Shown here in pieces: positions 8,067 through 14,188 of a stretch of DNA of 17,387 nt. The stretch is from Syntrophomonadaceae bacterium (GTDB taxonomy: Bacteria; Bacillota; Syntrophomonadia; Syntrophomonadales; Syntrophothermaceae): positions 1 to 17,387 of the forward strand of contig JARYMO010000007.1 of the NCBI GenBank assembly GCA_029907055.1. Direction: 5' to 3'. The notes below the pieces were generated by a model. That model was not told the origin of the DNA. It did no database searches and saw only the letters and a list, made by a program, of their open reading frames with translations. The stretch's first letter is position 1, and the number at the start of each line of letters is the position of its first letter. The translations under genes and the position numbers were made by a program.

Positions 8067-9785
8067 TCACCCCGTCGCCAGCACCAGGGAGCGCAGGCGG
8101 TTGAGGGCGGCGGCGGTGTCCAGCAGCCGCGGGCGGGCCAGGTCGCCCGGGTGCCCGCGCCACAGGGCCACCGCCTCCAGCCCGCCCGCCTCCAGGTCGG
8201 CCCAGGCCAGCTCCAGCACCTCCGGCAGCGCGCGCCGCCCGTCCAGGTAGCGCCCGCAGTGGTTGAGCAGGCAGGCGATGGCCCGCGCCTGGCTGGGGTC
8301 CACCACCTGCTCCACCGCCCCGATGTCGATGCTGGCATGGCCCAGGATGATGGTCTCGGTGCCCCTCGCCTCCACCTTCAGGCGCTCGCCGCGCAGGGGG
8401 TTGAGGCTGGCCGGCAGCGGCACCCGCCGCCCACCGCAGCGCAGTCCCCCTGCCGCCTCCCGTTGGCGCCCGCTGGGCAGCAGGCGTGCCACCTCGCGCG
8501 CCGCCGCCGTCACTTCGCGCGGCTGGTAGGCATCCATCATGATGACCGTGTCTGCCACCTCGAAGTAGTCACCCGCCCCGCCCATCACCAGCACCGTCGA
8601 CACCCCGTGCTCCTCGTACAGCTGGCGCACGCGGTCGATGAAGGGAGTGATGGGTTCGCGCTCCTTGGCCACCAGCCGCTGCATGCGGGCGTCGCGGATC
8701 ATGAAGTTGGTGGCGCTGGTATCCTCGTCCAACAGCAGCACCCGCGCCCCGGCTTCCAGCGCCTCCATGATGGACGCCGCCTGCGAGGTGCTGCCGCTGG
8801 CGTTGTCGGTGGTGAAGCGGGCAGTGTCCTGCCCCAGGGGAAGGTTGTCGACGAAGGGACGGATGTCCACTCCCTGCACCGCGCGCCCGTCCTCGGCGCG
8901 GATCTTCATGGCCTGCTCCACCACCACCACCCACTCGCGCCCGTCGCCGCGCAGGTGGTTGTAGACCCCCCGCTCCAGCGCCCGCAGCAGGGTGCTCTTG
9001 CCGTGGAAGCCGCCGCCCACGATGAGGGTCACCCCGGCGGGGATGCCCATCCCCCTCACCTCGCCGTGGTGGCGGGTGGCAATGCCCACCTCCAGGCTGG
9101 GCGGGGACACCAGGCGCACCGCCCGGCCTTCTTCCAGGGGCAGGTCGCTCACCCCGCTGCGCCGCGGCAGCACCGCCCCGTTGCCGACGAAGGCCACCAG
9201 CCCCCGTCGCTCCAGCTCTGCCCGCACCAGGTTCTGGTCCTCGAACAAAAGTACATGGTCAGTAAGCACTTGCTTAGTCCAGCTGCGTGCGCGCAGCGTG
9301 GCCTTCACTGCCGCCTCCAGGTCGCCGGTCAGCATCTCTTCCGCCTGGCGCCCCAGCACCCGGCGGCCGGCGGCCGGGAGGCCCACCGACAGGCGCGCTT
9401 CTACCCCGCGCTCGCTCACCCGCACCGCGGTGCGGTCCAGCACCTGCTGCCCACCCGCGTCGACCTGGATGAGACCGCTGCGGCCCGAACCCCGTGCCCC
9501 TCCTGCCTGCCGGCGCAGGGCCCGCGCCAGGCCGCGCGCCAGCAGGTCGCCCAGGGCTACCCGCCGTTCTGCGCTCTTCCACAGCTCGGGCGGGAAGTCG
9601 GCTACCCCCATGTCCACCCGCGCCCTCACCCGCGAGGGGGCCGCGAAGGGGTCGCCCTGCACGTGGTCCACTATCAGCGTCCAGGTGCCCATGTCGTACT
9701 CGCCGCGGATGTCCTGGTAGGCCTTGTAGCCCGCCCCGTCGATGCGGCGCAGGGTCCTCACCAGGTGTTCCCTGTCCATCCCCAT
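8067..9785 (-). CDS. Predicted ATPase of the ABC class (COG3044-like)
   Basis: This 572-residue protein starts MGMDREHLVRTLRRIDGAGYKAYQDIRGEYD, an opening typical of the ABC_ATPase family. Walker A is GGGFHGKSTLL at about residue 260. NASGSTSQAASIMEALEAG (about 325-343) sits where the signature region would be. RVLLLDEDTSATNFMIRD (about 345) is Walker B with the catalytic acidic pair. GGAGDYFEVADTVIMMD follows. No membrane segments are present, so it is probably a soluble nucleotide-binding protein. The family is widespread but its biological role is unknown. Weak purine tracts (AGGAGG, GTGAGG) precede the ATG; the second Met two codons in is an alternative start. It is flanked by hairpins on both sides and may be its own transcription unit. 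Confidence 0.92.
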   Translation of the reverse strand: MGMDREHLVRTLRRIDGAGYKAYQDIRGEYDMGTWTLIVDHVQGDPFAAPSRVRARVDMGVADFPPELWKSAERRVALGDLLARGLARALRRQAGGARGSGRSGLIQVDAGGQQVLDRTAVRVSERGVEARLSVGLPAAGRRVLGRQAEEMLTGDLEAAVKATLRARSWTKQVLTDHVLLFEDQNLVRAELERRGLVAFVGNGAVLPRRSGVSDLPLEEGRAVRLVSPPSLEVGIATRHHGEVRGMGIPAGVTLIVGGGFHGKSTLLRALERGVYNHLRGDGREWVVVVEQAMKIRAEDGRAVQGVDIRPFVDNLPLGQDTARFTTDNASGSTSQAASIMEALEAGARVLLLDEDTSATNFMIRDARMQRLVAKEREPITPFIDRVRQLYEEHGVSTVLVMGGAGDYFEVADTVIMMDAYQPREVTAAAREVARLLPSGRQREAAGGLRCGGRRVPLPASLNPLRGERLKVEARGTETIILGHASIDIGAVEQVVDPSQARAIACLLNHCGRYLDGRRALPEVLELAWADLEAGGLEAVALWRGHPGDLARPRLLDTAAALNRLRSLVLATG

Positions 9786-9828
9786 GCTGTTGCCTCACCC
9801 TCCTGTTTCCGGCCTCTCGGCACGACGA

Positions 9829-9859
9829 AGGGGCCGGCACCCCGCTGGGCCCGGCCCCT
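9829..9859 (-). terminator. Rho-independent-like terminator after the PHP-ddl-small protein operon
   Basis: AGGGGCCGG (9829-9837) and CCGGCCCCT (9851-9859) form a perfect 9-bp stem with a 13-base loop. On the minus strand the hairpin is followed by TTCGTCGT, a weak T-containing tail. It sits between the small-protein gene and the ATPase gene. Confidence 0.6.
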
Positions 9860-9882
9860 GATGCTCCCTCCGCGCACCGTTG

Positions 9883-10215
9883 CTAGGACCCCGGCACGGT
9901 GATGCGCCGCTTGCGCTTGCGCCGGGCGGCCCCCAGGCCCGGGAACTCCCCCGCTTCCAGCTGCGAGAAGACCAGCAGCCACTCCAGGCGGTCGATGACC
10001 TCCTCGGTGCTGCCCTTGCCGGTGTAGATAAGGGGCTGGCAGGGGAAGGCCTGGATGAACTCCAGCAGCTCCTCTGCCGCCTGGCGGATGGCCGCCATCT
10101 GCGCGCGCGCCTTCCTGGAGGTGCGCGCAGGCAGCATCTCCTCCAGTTCCCGCACCGCCTGCTGGATATCGGCCAACCGGTCGTTGATGATGCCCGCCGG
10201 CAGGAAGTTCGTCAT
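9883..10215 (-). CDS. Small helical protein of unknown function
   Basis: This 110-residue protein starts at MTNFLPAGIINDRLADIQQAV. It is mostly helical and charged, with heptad-like stretches (RLADIQQAVRELEEML, AIRQAAEELLEFI, EEVIDRLEWLLVF), suggesting a helical bundle or coiled coil. It ends in a strongly basic tail (ARRKRKRRITVPGS) that could bind nucleic acid or membrane surface. No known domain is recognised. The ATG at 10213-10215 has GGAGG 8 bases upstream. A GTG at 10246-10248 would add 11 residues and also has a purine site (GGAGC), so the start is uncertain. It is the third gene of the PHP-ddl operon, 63 bases after ddl, and is followed by a terminator-like hairpin. Confidence 0.75.
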   Translation of the reverse strand: MTNFLPAGIINDRLADIQQAVRELEEMLPARTSRKARAQMAAIRQAAEELLEFIQAFPCQPLIYTGKGSTEEVIDRLEWLLVFSQLEAGEFPGLGAARRKRKRRITVPGS

Positions 10216-10278
10216 CGCCACCGCCTCCGCTTCAGCCTGCTCTCTCACCTTCGCGCTCCGCCGCCCTGGTTCCTGCTG

Positions 10279-11232
10279 CTAGACCACCGCCCAGCGCTTG
10301 CTCAGGGCCAGGTCGACCAGCCGCGAGCAGAGCTGCTCGAAGCTCATCCCCGCCGCCCGTGCCGCGTCCGGGAACAGGCTCATGGAGGTCATGCCCGGCA
10401 GGGTGTTGATCTCCAGCACGTGGGGCTGGTCATTGGCGTCGACGATGAAATCGATGCGCGACAGCCCCTGGCAGTCAAAGGCCTTGTAGGTGCGCAGGGC
10501 GATCTCCTCCACCCGCTGCCGCGCCTGCTCGGAAATCCGGGCCGGCAGGACGTGGTGGCTCATGCCCGGCGTGTACTTGGCCTCGTAGTCGTAGAACTCG
10601 TTCTCCGCCACAATCTCGATGAGCGGCAGCACCACCGGGTCGTCGTTGCCCAGCACCGAGGCGGTCACCTCCACGCCGGGGATGAACCGCTCCACCACCA
10701 GCTGGGTGTCGAACTCCAGCGCGGTGGCCAGCCCCTCGCGCAGCGCCTGGGGGTTCTTGACGATGGTGGTGCCGATGCTGGAGCCCTGGGTGGAGGGCTT
10801 GACCACCACCGGGATGCCCAGCTTCTCCTCCACCTGCCGCGCCATCTCCTCCACCGTCAGTTCCGGGAAATGGGCGCGGTCGAAGATGAGGAAGGGAGAG
10901 GTAGGGATGCCCTCGTAGGAGAGCAGCTTCTTGGTCACCGCCTTGTTGATGCAGATGGCGCTGGCCAGCACCCCGGGCCCGGTGTAGGGGATGCCGAGGA
11001 TGTCCAGCAGGCCCTGGATGGTGCCGTCCTCCCCGTACCTGCCGTGCAGGGCGAGGAACGCCACGTCGGGGGCCAGGTCCAGGATGGCGGCGATGCTCCG
11101 CTCGTTCACGTCCAGCACCGACACCTCGTAGCCGGCGTTGGTCAGGGCCTGGGCCACGGCAGCCCCGCTGCGCAGCGAGACCTCGCGCTCCTTGGACTTG
11201 CCACCCATCAACACCACTACCTTCTTAGCCAC
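10279..11232 (-). CDS. ddl: D-alanine--D-alanine ligase
   Basis: This 317-residue ATP-grasp enzyme starts at GTG (MAKKVVVLMGGKSKEREVS). Family signatures are all present: GGKSKEREVSLRSG, the substrate loop HGRYGEDGTIQG, VVVKPSTQGSSIGT, the LSRIDF strand and the metal-binding end EINTLPGMTSMSLFP. Known role: it joins two D-alanines with ATP hydrolysis for the peptidoglycan stem peptide in the cytoplasm. The GTG overlaps the last 8 bases of the PHP gene (GTGGCTAA), with GGAGGGGG 9 bases upstream, so translation is probably coupled. The length is slightly short of the common 310-360 range but complete. Confidence 0.96.
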   Translation of the reverse strand: MAKKVVVLMGGKSKEREVSLRSGAAVAQALTNAGYEVSVLDVNERSIAAILDLAPDVAFLALHGRYGEDGTIQGLLDILGIPYTGPGVLASAICINKAVTKKLLSYEGIPTSPFLIFDRAHFPELTVEEMARQVEEKLGIPVVVKPSTQGSSIGTTIVKNPQALREGLATALEFDTQLVVERFIPGVEVTASVLGNDDPVVLPLIEIVAENEFYDYEAKYTPGMSHHVLPARISEQARQRVEEIALRTYKAFDCQGLSRIDFIVDANDQPHVLEINTLPGMTSMSLFPDAARAAGMSFEQLCSRLVDLALSKRWAVV

Positions 11233-12097
11233 TCTGCACGACCCCCTCCTCCAGCAATGCCCGCTGCGCCTTCAGCCTGGGGACCACCCAGTCGGGGACC
11301 AGGATGCGCCCCAGCTTCACGTCCGGCGAAAAGCGCCCGTGGTAGTCGCTGCCCCCGGTCACGAACAGCCCGCGCTCCTGCGCCATGCGTGCGTAGTGCT
11401 CGATGTAGCCGTCGCGGCCGTCGCCCAGGTAGCAGTAGTACACCTCCAGCCCCACCCCGGGGTGCTTGAGCAGCTCCAGCACCAGGGCATCGTCGCGCAG
11501 CAGGCCGGGGTGCGCCAGCACCGGCAGGCCGCCGCACTCGCGGATGATCTCCACCGCCTCCGCGAAGGGGTTGCCGGTGTAGTCCACGTAGGCCAGGCCG
11601 CGGTGGGACAGGTAGGTGCGCAGCATGAAGATCATTTCCTCGCGGGTGCTGATGTACCCTGCCTCGCGCAGGGCCCACAGGAAGTGGTTCTTGCCGATGG
11701 CCACCCCCTCGGTGGCGATGGCCTGCACCCGGTCGAAGCTGATGGCGAAGCCCTGCTCGTTCAGCCGGTGGACGATCTGTTCCGCCACCGCGTTGCGGTC
11801 CTCGCGCAGCTCGCGCAGCCAGCTGCGCAGCACCGGCGACTCCGGCTCCACGAAGTACCCCAGCAGGTGCACCTCGCGTCCGCCGAAATAGGTGACCAGT
11901 TCCACGCCGGGGATGACCTCCACCCCCAGCTGCTGCGCCACCTCGCGCGCCTGCAGGTAGCCTTCGATGCTCTCGTGATCGCAGTAACTCACCACCGTCA
12001 GGCCGGCAGCCGCCGCTTCCCGGATGAGCTCGCGGGGGTCTGTGCCGCCGTCGGAGGCAGTGGTGTGCAGGTGGAGGTCCACCGTGGGGCTCGCCAT
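11225..12097 (-). CDS. PHP-domain phosphoesterase
   Basis: This 290-residue protein starts at MASPTVDLHLHTTASDG. Metal-binding motifs of the PHP fold follow in order: DLHLH (HxH), SYCDHESIEG, IPGVELVTYFGGREVHLLGY, the later HPGLL, and GSDYHG near the end. Such proteins are usually 3',5'-nucleoside bisphosphate phosphatases or 5'-3' exonucleases (TrpH/RNase AM-like), or histidinol-phosphatase relatives. The exact substrate is not decided here. AAGGAG lies 10 bases before the ATG. A longer frame to 12166 would start upstream of the likely promoter and is rejected. The 3' end overlaps ddl by 8 bases. Confidence 0.9.
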   Translation of the reverse strand: MASPTVDLHLHTTASDGGTDPRELIREAAAAGLTVVSYCDHESIEGYLQAREVAQQLGVEVIPGVELVTYFGGREVHLLGYFVEPESPVLRSWLRELREDRNAVAEQIVHRLNEQGFAISFDRVQAIATEGVAIGKNHFLWALREAGYISTREEMIFMLRTYLSHRGLAYVDYTGNPFAEAVEIIRECGGLPVLAHPGLLRDDALVLELLKHPGVGLEVYYCYLGDGRDGYIEHYARMAQERGLFVTGGSDYHGRFSPDVKLGRILVPDWVVPRLKAQRALLEEGVVQSG

Positions 12098-12131
12098 GGG
12101 ATCCGCGCTCCTTCGAAAATCTCTCCCATTT

Positions 12132-12140
12132 ATGATACCA
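12132..12140 (-). promoter_or_regulatory. Extended -10 promoter of the PHP-ddl operon
   Basis: The minus strand reads TGGTATCATAAAT about 35 bases before the PHP ATG, giving an extended -10. A TTGACA exists at 12161-12166, but 23 bases away, too far for standard spacing. The 11-mer TGGTATCATAA is identical to the tRNA-Trp promoter core at 13928-13938. Confidence 0.6.
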
Positions 12141-12188
12141 CTGTTGCGGTCCTGGGAATATGTCAAGGTGGGGAACGGGGGATCACGA

Positions 12189-12216
12189 GCGGACCCCGGT
12201 CACTGCCGGGGTCCGC
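12189..12216 (-). terminator. Strong GC hairpin downstream of the stalk-domain gene
   Basis: GCGGACCCCGG (12189-12199) and CCGGGGTCCGC (12206-12216) form a perfect 11-bp stem with a 6-base loop, 43 bases after the stalk gene stop. No U-tract follows on the minus strand, so it is a terminator candidate by position and stem strength. Confidence 0.55.
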
Positions 12217-12258
12217 CACCGCGCCTCGTGCCGGGCTTCCCGGGTGCGCTTCACCGGG

Positions 12259-12930
12259 TCAGCCCTGGAGCCGGTCTTGGTCGCGCAGCTGCTCGCGGTC
12301 CTGCTGCTGGAGCTGGTCCTGGGTCTGGTCGCGCAACTGCTCCTGGGTCTGGTCCCGCAACTGCTCCCGGGTCTGGTCCGGGACGCCGTCGCCGCTCTGG
12401 TCACGCAGCCGCTCGCGCTCGCGGGTGCGGTCGTTCTCCATGATCCTCACCTGCTGCCTGAGCGCGTCATAGGCTACCTGGTGGTCGAAGGCTTCTGCCA
12501 GGTAGCGCACCGGGAGGTAGACCCGGCCGTTGAGATTGAGCGGCGCCACGTCCATCTCCACCGGCGCACCGTTCCTCCACAGGCGCGGTTCCCCCACCCG
12601 CAGCTGCACCATCACCGAGTCCATCCGCAACTGCACCTCGTGGCGCGCCTGCACCCACACGATGTTCCCCTCCGGCACCCCGATGGCCCGCGCCATGAAA
12701 CGGACGGGAACGAAGGTGCGGCCTTCCCGGATGAAGGCGGGCGCGTCCATGTCGTACTTCACGCCGTCCACCGTGTAGCTGTCGTCACCGATGGCGAACA
12801 CCGCGTGCGGAGGCTCGGCCGCCGTCGAGGCCTCCTGGGCCACCGCCACGGCGGCAAGCCCCAGGGTCATGATGAGCACCAACCATGCCACCGTCCATGC
12901 CCTTGCCATGTGTCCCTTCCTCATCGCCAT
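12259..12930 (-). CDS. Secreted stalk-domain (copper amine oxidase N-domain-like) protein with repeat tail
   Basis: This 223-residue protein has a signal peptide (about residues 1-31: basic start, then WLVLIMTLGLAAVAVA, cleavage after AVA). Residues about 45-165 carry two related beta units with the hallmark REGRTFVPVRFMARAIG and LNGRVYLPVRYLAEAF, the Cu_amine_oxidN1/stalk domain common in Bacillota surface proteins. The C-terminal ~50 residues are an Arg/Gln/Asp-rich tail built from 8-residue EQLRDQTQ-type repeats. It is likely exported; no sortase or transmembrane anchor follows. AGGAGG lies just before the ATG, and a second ATG two codons later is possible. A roughly 430-base leader separates it from the likely promoter at 13372-13400. 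Confidence 0.88.
   Translation of the reverse strand: MAMRKGHMARAWTVAWLVLIMTLGLAAVAVAQEASTAAEPPHAVFAIGDDSYTVDGVKYDMDAPAFIREGRTFVPVRFMARAIGVPEGNIVWVQARHEVQLRMDSVMVQLRVGEPRLWRNGAPVEMDVAPLNLNGRVYLPVRYLAEAFDHQVAYDALRQQVRIMENDRTRERERLRDQSGDGVPDQTREQLRDQTQEQLRDQTQDQLQQQDREQLRDQDRLQG
12313..12384 (-). repeat. 24-bp tandem repeat inside the stalk gene tail
   Basis: Three near-identical 24-base units (12313-12336, 12337-12360, 12361-12384) encode the 8-residue EQLRDQTQ-type repeat. More diverged copies continue to about 12270. The nucleotide-level similarity points to recent slippage expansion. Confidence 0.85.
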
Positions 12931-13371
12931 CCCCTCCTCCTGTCGGCTGCGTTCTCCCGCTGCGGGCTGCCGCTCACTTGCCCCGGCCGGCCGGTGCGGT
13001 CAGTTCCCACTCACGCACCCCCTTTTTCTCGCCACCGCCCGGGCCTCTGCCGCTCCCTTTCCGCTTACGCGGAGCGAGAAGGCCGCGGGGGAGCGGAACG
13101 CGCCCCGCGCAGCCAGAGTGCGGGGAGCGGTCCCTGGCCGCACTGCCAGCGCCGTCGGCGTCCGCGTCACCAGACCCGGCCTGTACCCGCGCCAACCGTT
13201 TCTGCTGCCGCCAGTGCCCGCCGCGCAGGCCGGGCACAGCCAAGAACGTCAGAGGCCTCCCCGTACGAATGACGCGTGCCGCGATCCGTGCGCGAAGGCC
13301 TGCCGAGAGCGCTGGTGTCCGGTTCCCCCTGGGCAGGGCCTGGCTTCCCCTGCCGGGTGCTTGCTACTTTC
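12931..13371 (-). other. Long apparently non-coding leader of the stalk gene
   Basis: The stretch holds no convincing gene. Open frames on both strands give low-complexity Pro/Arg/Gly text without a good ribosome site. It starts just after a good minus-strand promoter and contains several GC inverted repeats, including 13051-13097 and GGTGCG/CGCACC around 13005-13025. No known riboswitch or housekeeping RNA could be recognised by eye. It may be a structured 5' leader or carry a small RNA. Confidence 0.4.
13051..13097 (-). repeat. Nested inverted repeat in the leader
   Basis: CCGCTCCC (13051-13058) pairs with GGGAGCGG (13090-13097). Inside, TCCGC (13061-13065) pairs with GCGGA (13070-13074). 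The nested arrangement can fold into a stem with a side hairpin in the transcript of either strand. Confidence 0.55.
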
Positions 13372-13400
13372 ATTGTAGCCATCCCCTGCTGCAGCGGCAA
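13372..13400 (-). promoter_or_regulatory. Sigma-A-type promoter reading into the stalk gene leader
   Basis: On the minus strand TTGCCG (13395-13400) and TACAAT (13372-13377) are spaced by exactly 17 bases. This is the best -35/-10 pair in the 525-base gap. Transcription would start near 13365 and run toward the stalk gene. Confidence 0.6.
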
Positions 13401-13454
13401 TCGCTTCCCGGCGCCGCCCGCATCACCTATACTGGAAGCCAGGGAGGTGAAGCC

Positions 13455-13892
13455 ATGCCCCTTCTGCTGGTGGACGCCCAGCCCGCCCCGCCCGTCGACG
13501 TGGACCCCCTGCTGCAGGGCGTCATTGGCGTGCACGCCACGGCCCCGGTCCCGGAGCGCATCGGCCGCCTGCTGGGGCTGGCCACGCAGGCGGTGGCCGC
13601 CGGCCTGGCCCGCGACGGGGTGGTCCCTTCCCCGCTGGCGGCGGTCTTCTTCCGCGGCCGGGTCTGCTTCTCCCTCCACCCGCGGCAACTGGCGGCACAC
13701 GTGTCGCTGGCCCTCTTCGACCTCGACCGCCTGGAGTCCCGCCCGGAGGGGCAGGTGCTGCTCATCATGGTGGAGGAGCTGGTGCACCACTGCTACCGCC
13801 TTCACGACGAGGCAGCCACCTCGCGCAAGGTGGCGGAACTGCTGCCGGGGGTGGAGTACGACCCCGCCACCGGGCGTTACCGGCCGCAGTGA
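13455..13892 (+). CDS. Uncharacterised protein with a zincin-like motif lacking the first His
   Basis: This 145-residue protein starts at MPLLLVDAQPAPP, with GGGAGG 7 bases upstream, and ends TGRYRPQ. It has no signal peptide. Near its C-terminus, VEELVHHCYRLHDE (residues 106-119) has the exact spacing of the HExxHxxxxxHD zinc-peptidase signature, but Glu107 occupies the first His position (Glu107, Glu108, His111, His117, Asp118). A helix with this motif could still bind metal, or the protein may be an inactive zincin relative. Upstream residues 24-90 look like a compact alpha/beta domain. Its only neighbour on this strand is the tRNA-Trp gene, which has its own promoter. TATACT at 13428-13433 may be its -10. 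The family is not recognised. Confidence 0.82.
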   Translation: MPLLLVDAQPAPPVDVDPLLQGVIGVHATAPVPERIGRLLGLATQAVAAGLARDGVVPSPLAAVFFRGRVCFSLHPRQLAAHVSLALFDLDRLESRPEGQVLLIMVEELVHHCYRLHDEAATSRKVAELLPGVEYDPATGRYRPQ

Positions 13893-13906
13893 GCACGCGC
13901 AGGCGG

Positions 13907-13936
13907 TTGAAATCCCCGCCCGCTCTGTGGTATCAT
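13907..13936 (+). promoter_or_regulatory. Promoter of the tRNA-Trp gene
   Basis: TTGAAA (13907-13912) and TATCAT (13931-13936) are 18 bases apart, with a TG extension before the -10. The -10 ends 34 bases before the tRNA, leaving a short 5' leader. Confidence 0.75.
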
Positions 13937-13970
13937 AACGTCGAGCCGTTGGCCCGCGGCTGACAGGCGC

Positions 13971-14046
13971 AGGGGAGTAGCTCAATTGGCAGAGCACCGG
14001 TCTCCAAAACCGGGGGCTGGGGGTTCGAGACCTCTCTCCCCTGCCA
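13971..14046 (+). tRNA. trnW: tRNA-Trp (anticodon CCA)
   Basis: A full cloverleaf can be drawn. The acceptor stem AGGGGAG pairs with CTCCCCT. The D arm is GCTC/GAGC, the anticodon arm CCGGT/ACCGG with loop CTCCAAA (anticodon 14004-14006), the variable loop five bases and the T loop TTCGAGA. The T stem GGGGG/CCTCT uses two G-U pairs. The discriminator is G and the CCA end is encoded, as expected for bacterial tRNA-Trp. An independent promoter and terminator flank it. Confidence 0.97.
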
Positions 14047-14055
14047 GGCAACACC

Positions 14056-14084
14056 AAGGCCCCGCCAGGAATGGCGGGGCCTTT
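14056..14084 (+). terminator. Rho-independent terminator of tRNA-Trp, possibly bidirectional
   Basis: AAGGCCCCGCCA (14056-14067) and TGGCGGGGCCTT (14072-14083) form a perfect 12-bp stem with a GGAA tetraloop, followed by T and G-rich TTGTCG. It lies 10 bases after the tRNA. It may also stop transcription from the convergent secreted-protein gene. Confidence 0.9.
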
Positions 14085-14109
14085 GTCGTGCTGCACCCTT
14101 TCCCTTCTG

Positions 14110-14153
14110 CTGGCTGGAAGCCAGGATCCAGAACCACCATGCCGGCCAGCCAG
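14110..14153. repeat. 8-bp inverted repeat between convergent units
   Basis: CTGGCTGG (14110-14117) and CCAGCCAG (14146-14153) are perfect inverted arms 28 bases apart, in the short non-coding stretch between the tRNA terminator and the end of the secreted-protein gene. It could be an additional terminator element or chance. Confidence 0.35.
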
Positions 14154-14188
14154 GTACCAGGACCTTTGCACGCCGACCTGAGCCGGGC

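Noticed and set aside
7975..8163. Upstream extension of mqnE
   Set aside because: The added residues are low-complexity, overlap the end of the ATPase gene and cross the extended -10 promoter; the ATG at 7974 has a well-spaced GGGAGG.
12098..12166. Upstream extension of the PHP-domain gene
   Set aside because: The extension spans the TGGTATCAT promoter, and the ATG at 12097 directly precedes the conserved DLHLH motif and has an AAGGAG site.
12161..12166. TTGACA as -35 for the PHP-ddl promoter
   Set aside because: It is 23 bases from the -10, beyond workable spacing; the promoter is better read as extended -10.
12974..13243. 89-codon minus-strand frame in the leader
   Set aside because: There is no ribosome site, its composition is Gly/Arg/Ala-rich and it has no recognisable features.
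12885..13454. Plus-strand upstream extension of the zincin-like gene
   Set aside because: The added text is Pro/Arg-rich, antisense to the stalk gene start, and the ATG at 13455 has a GGGAGG site.
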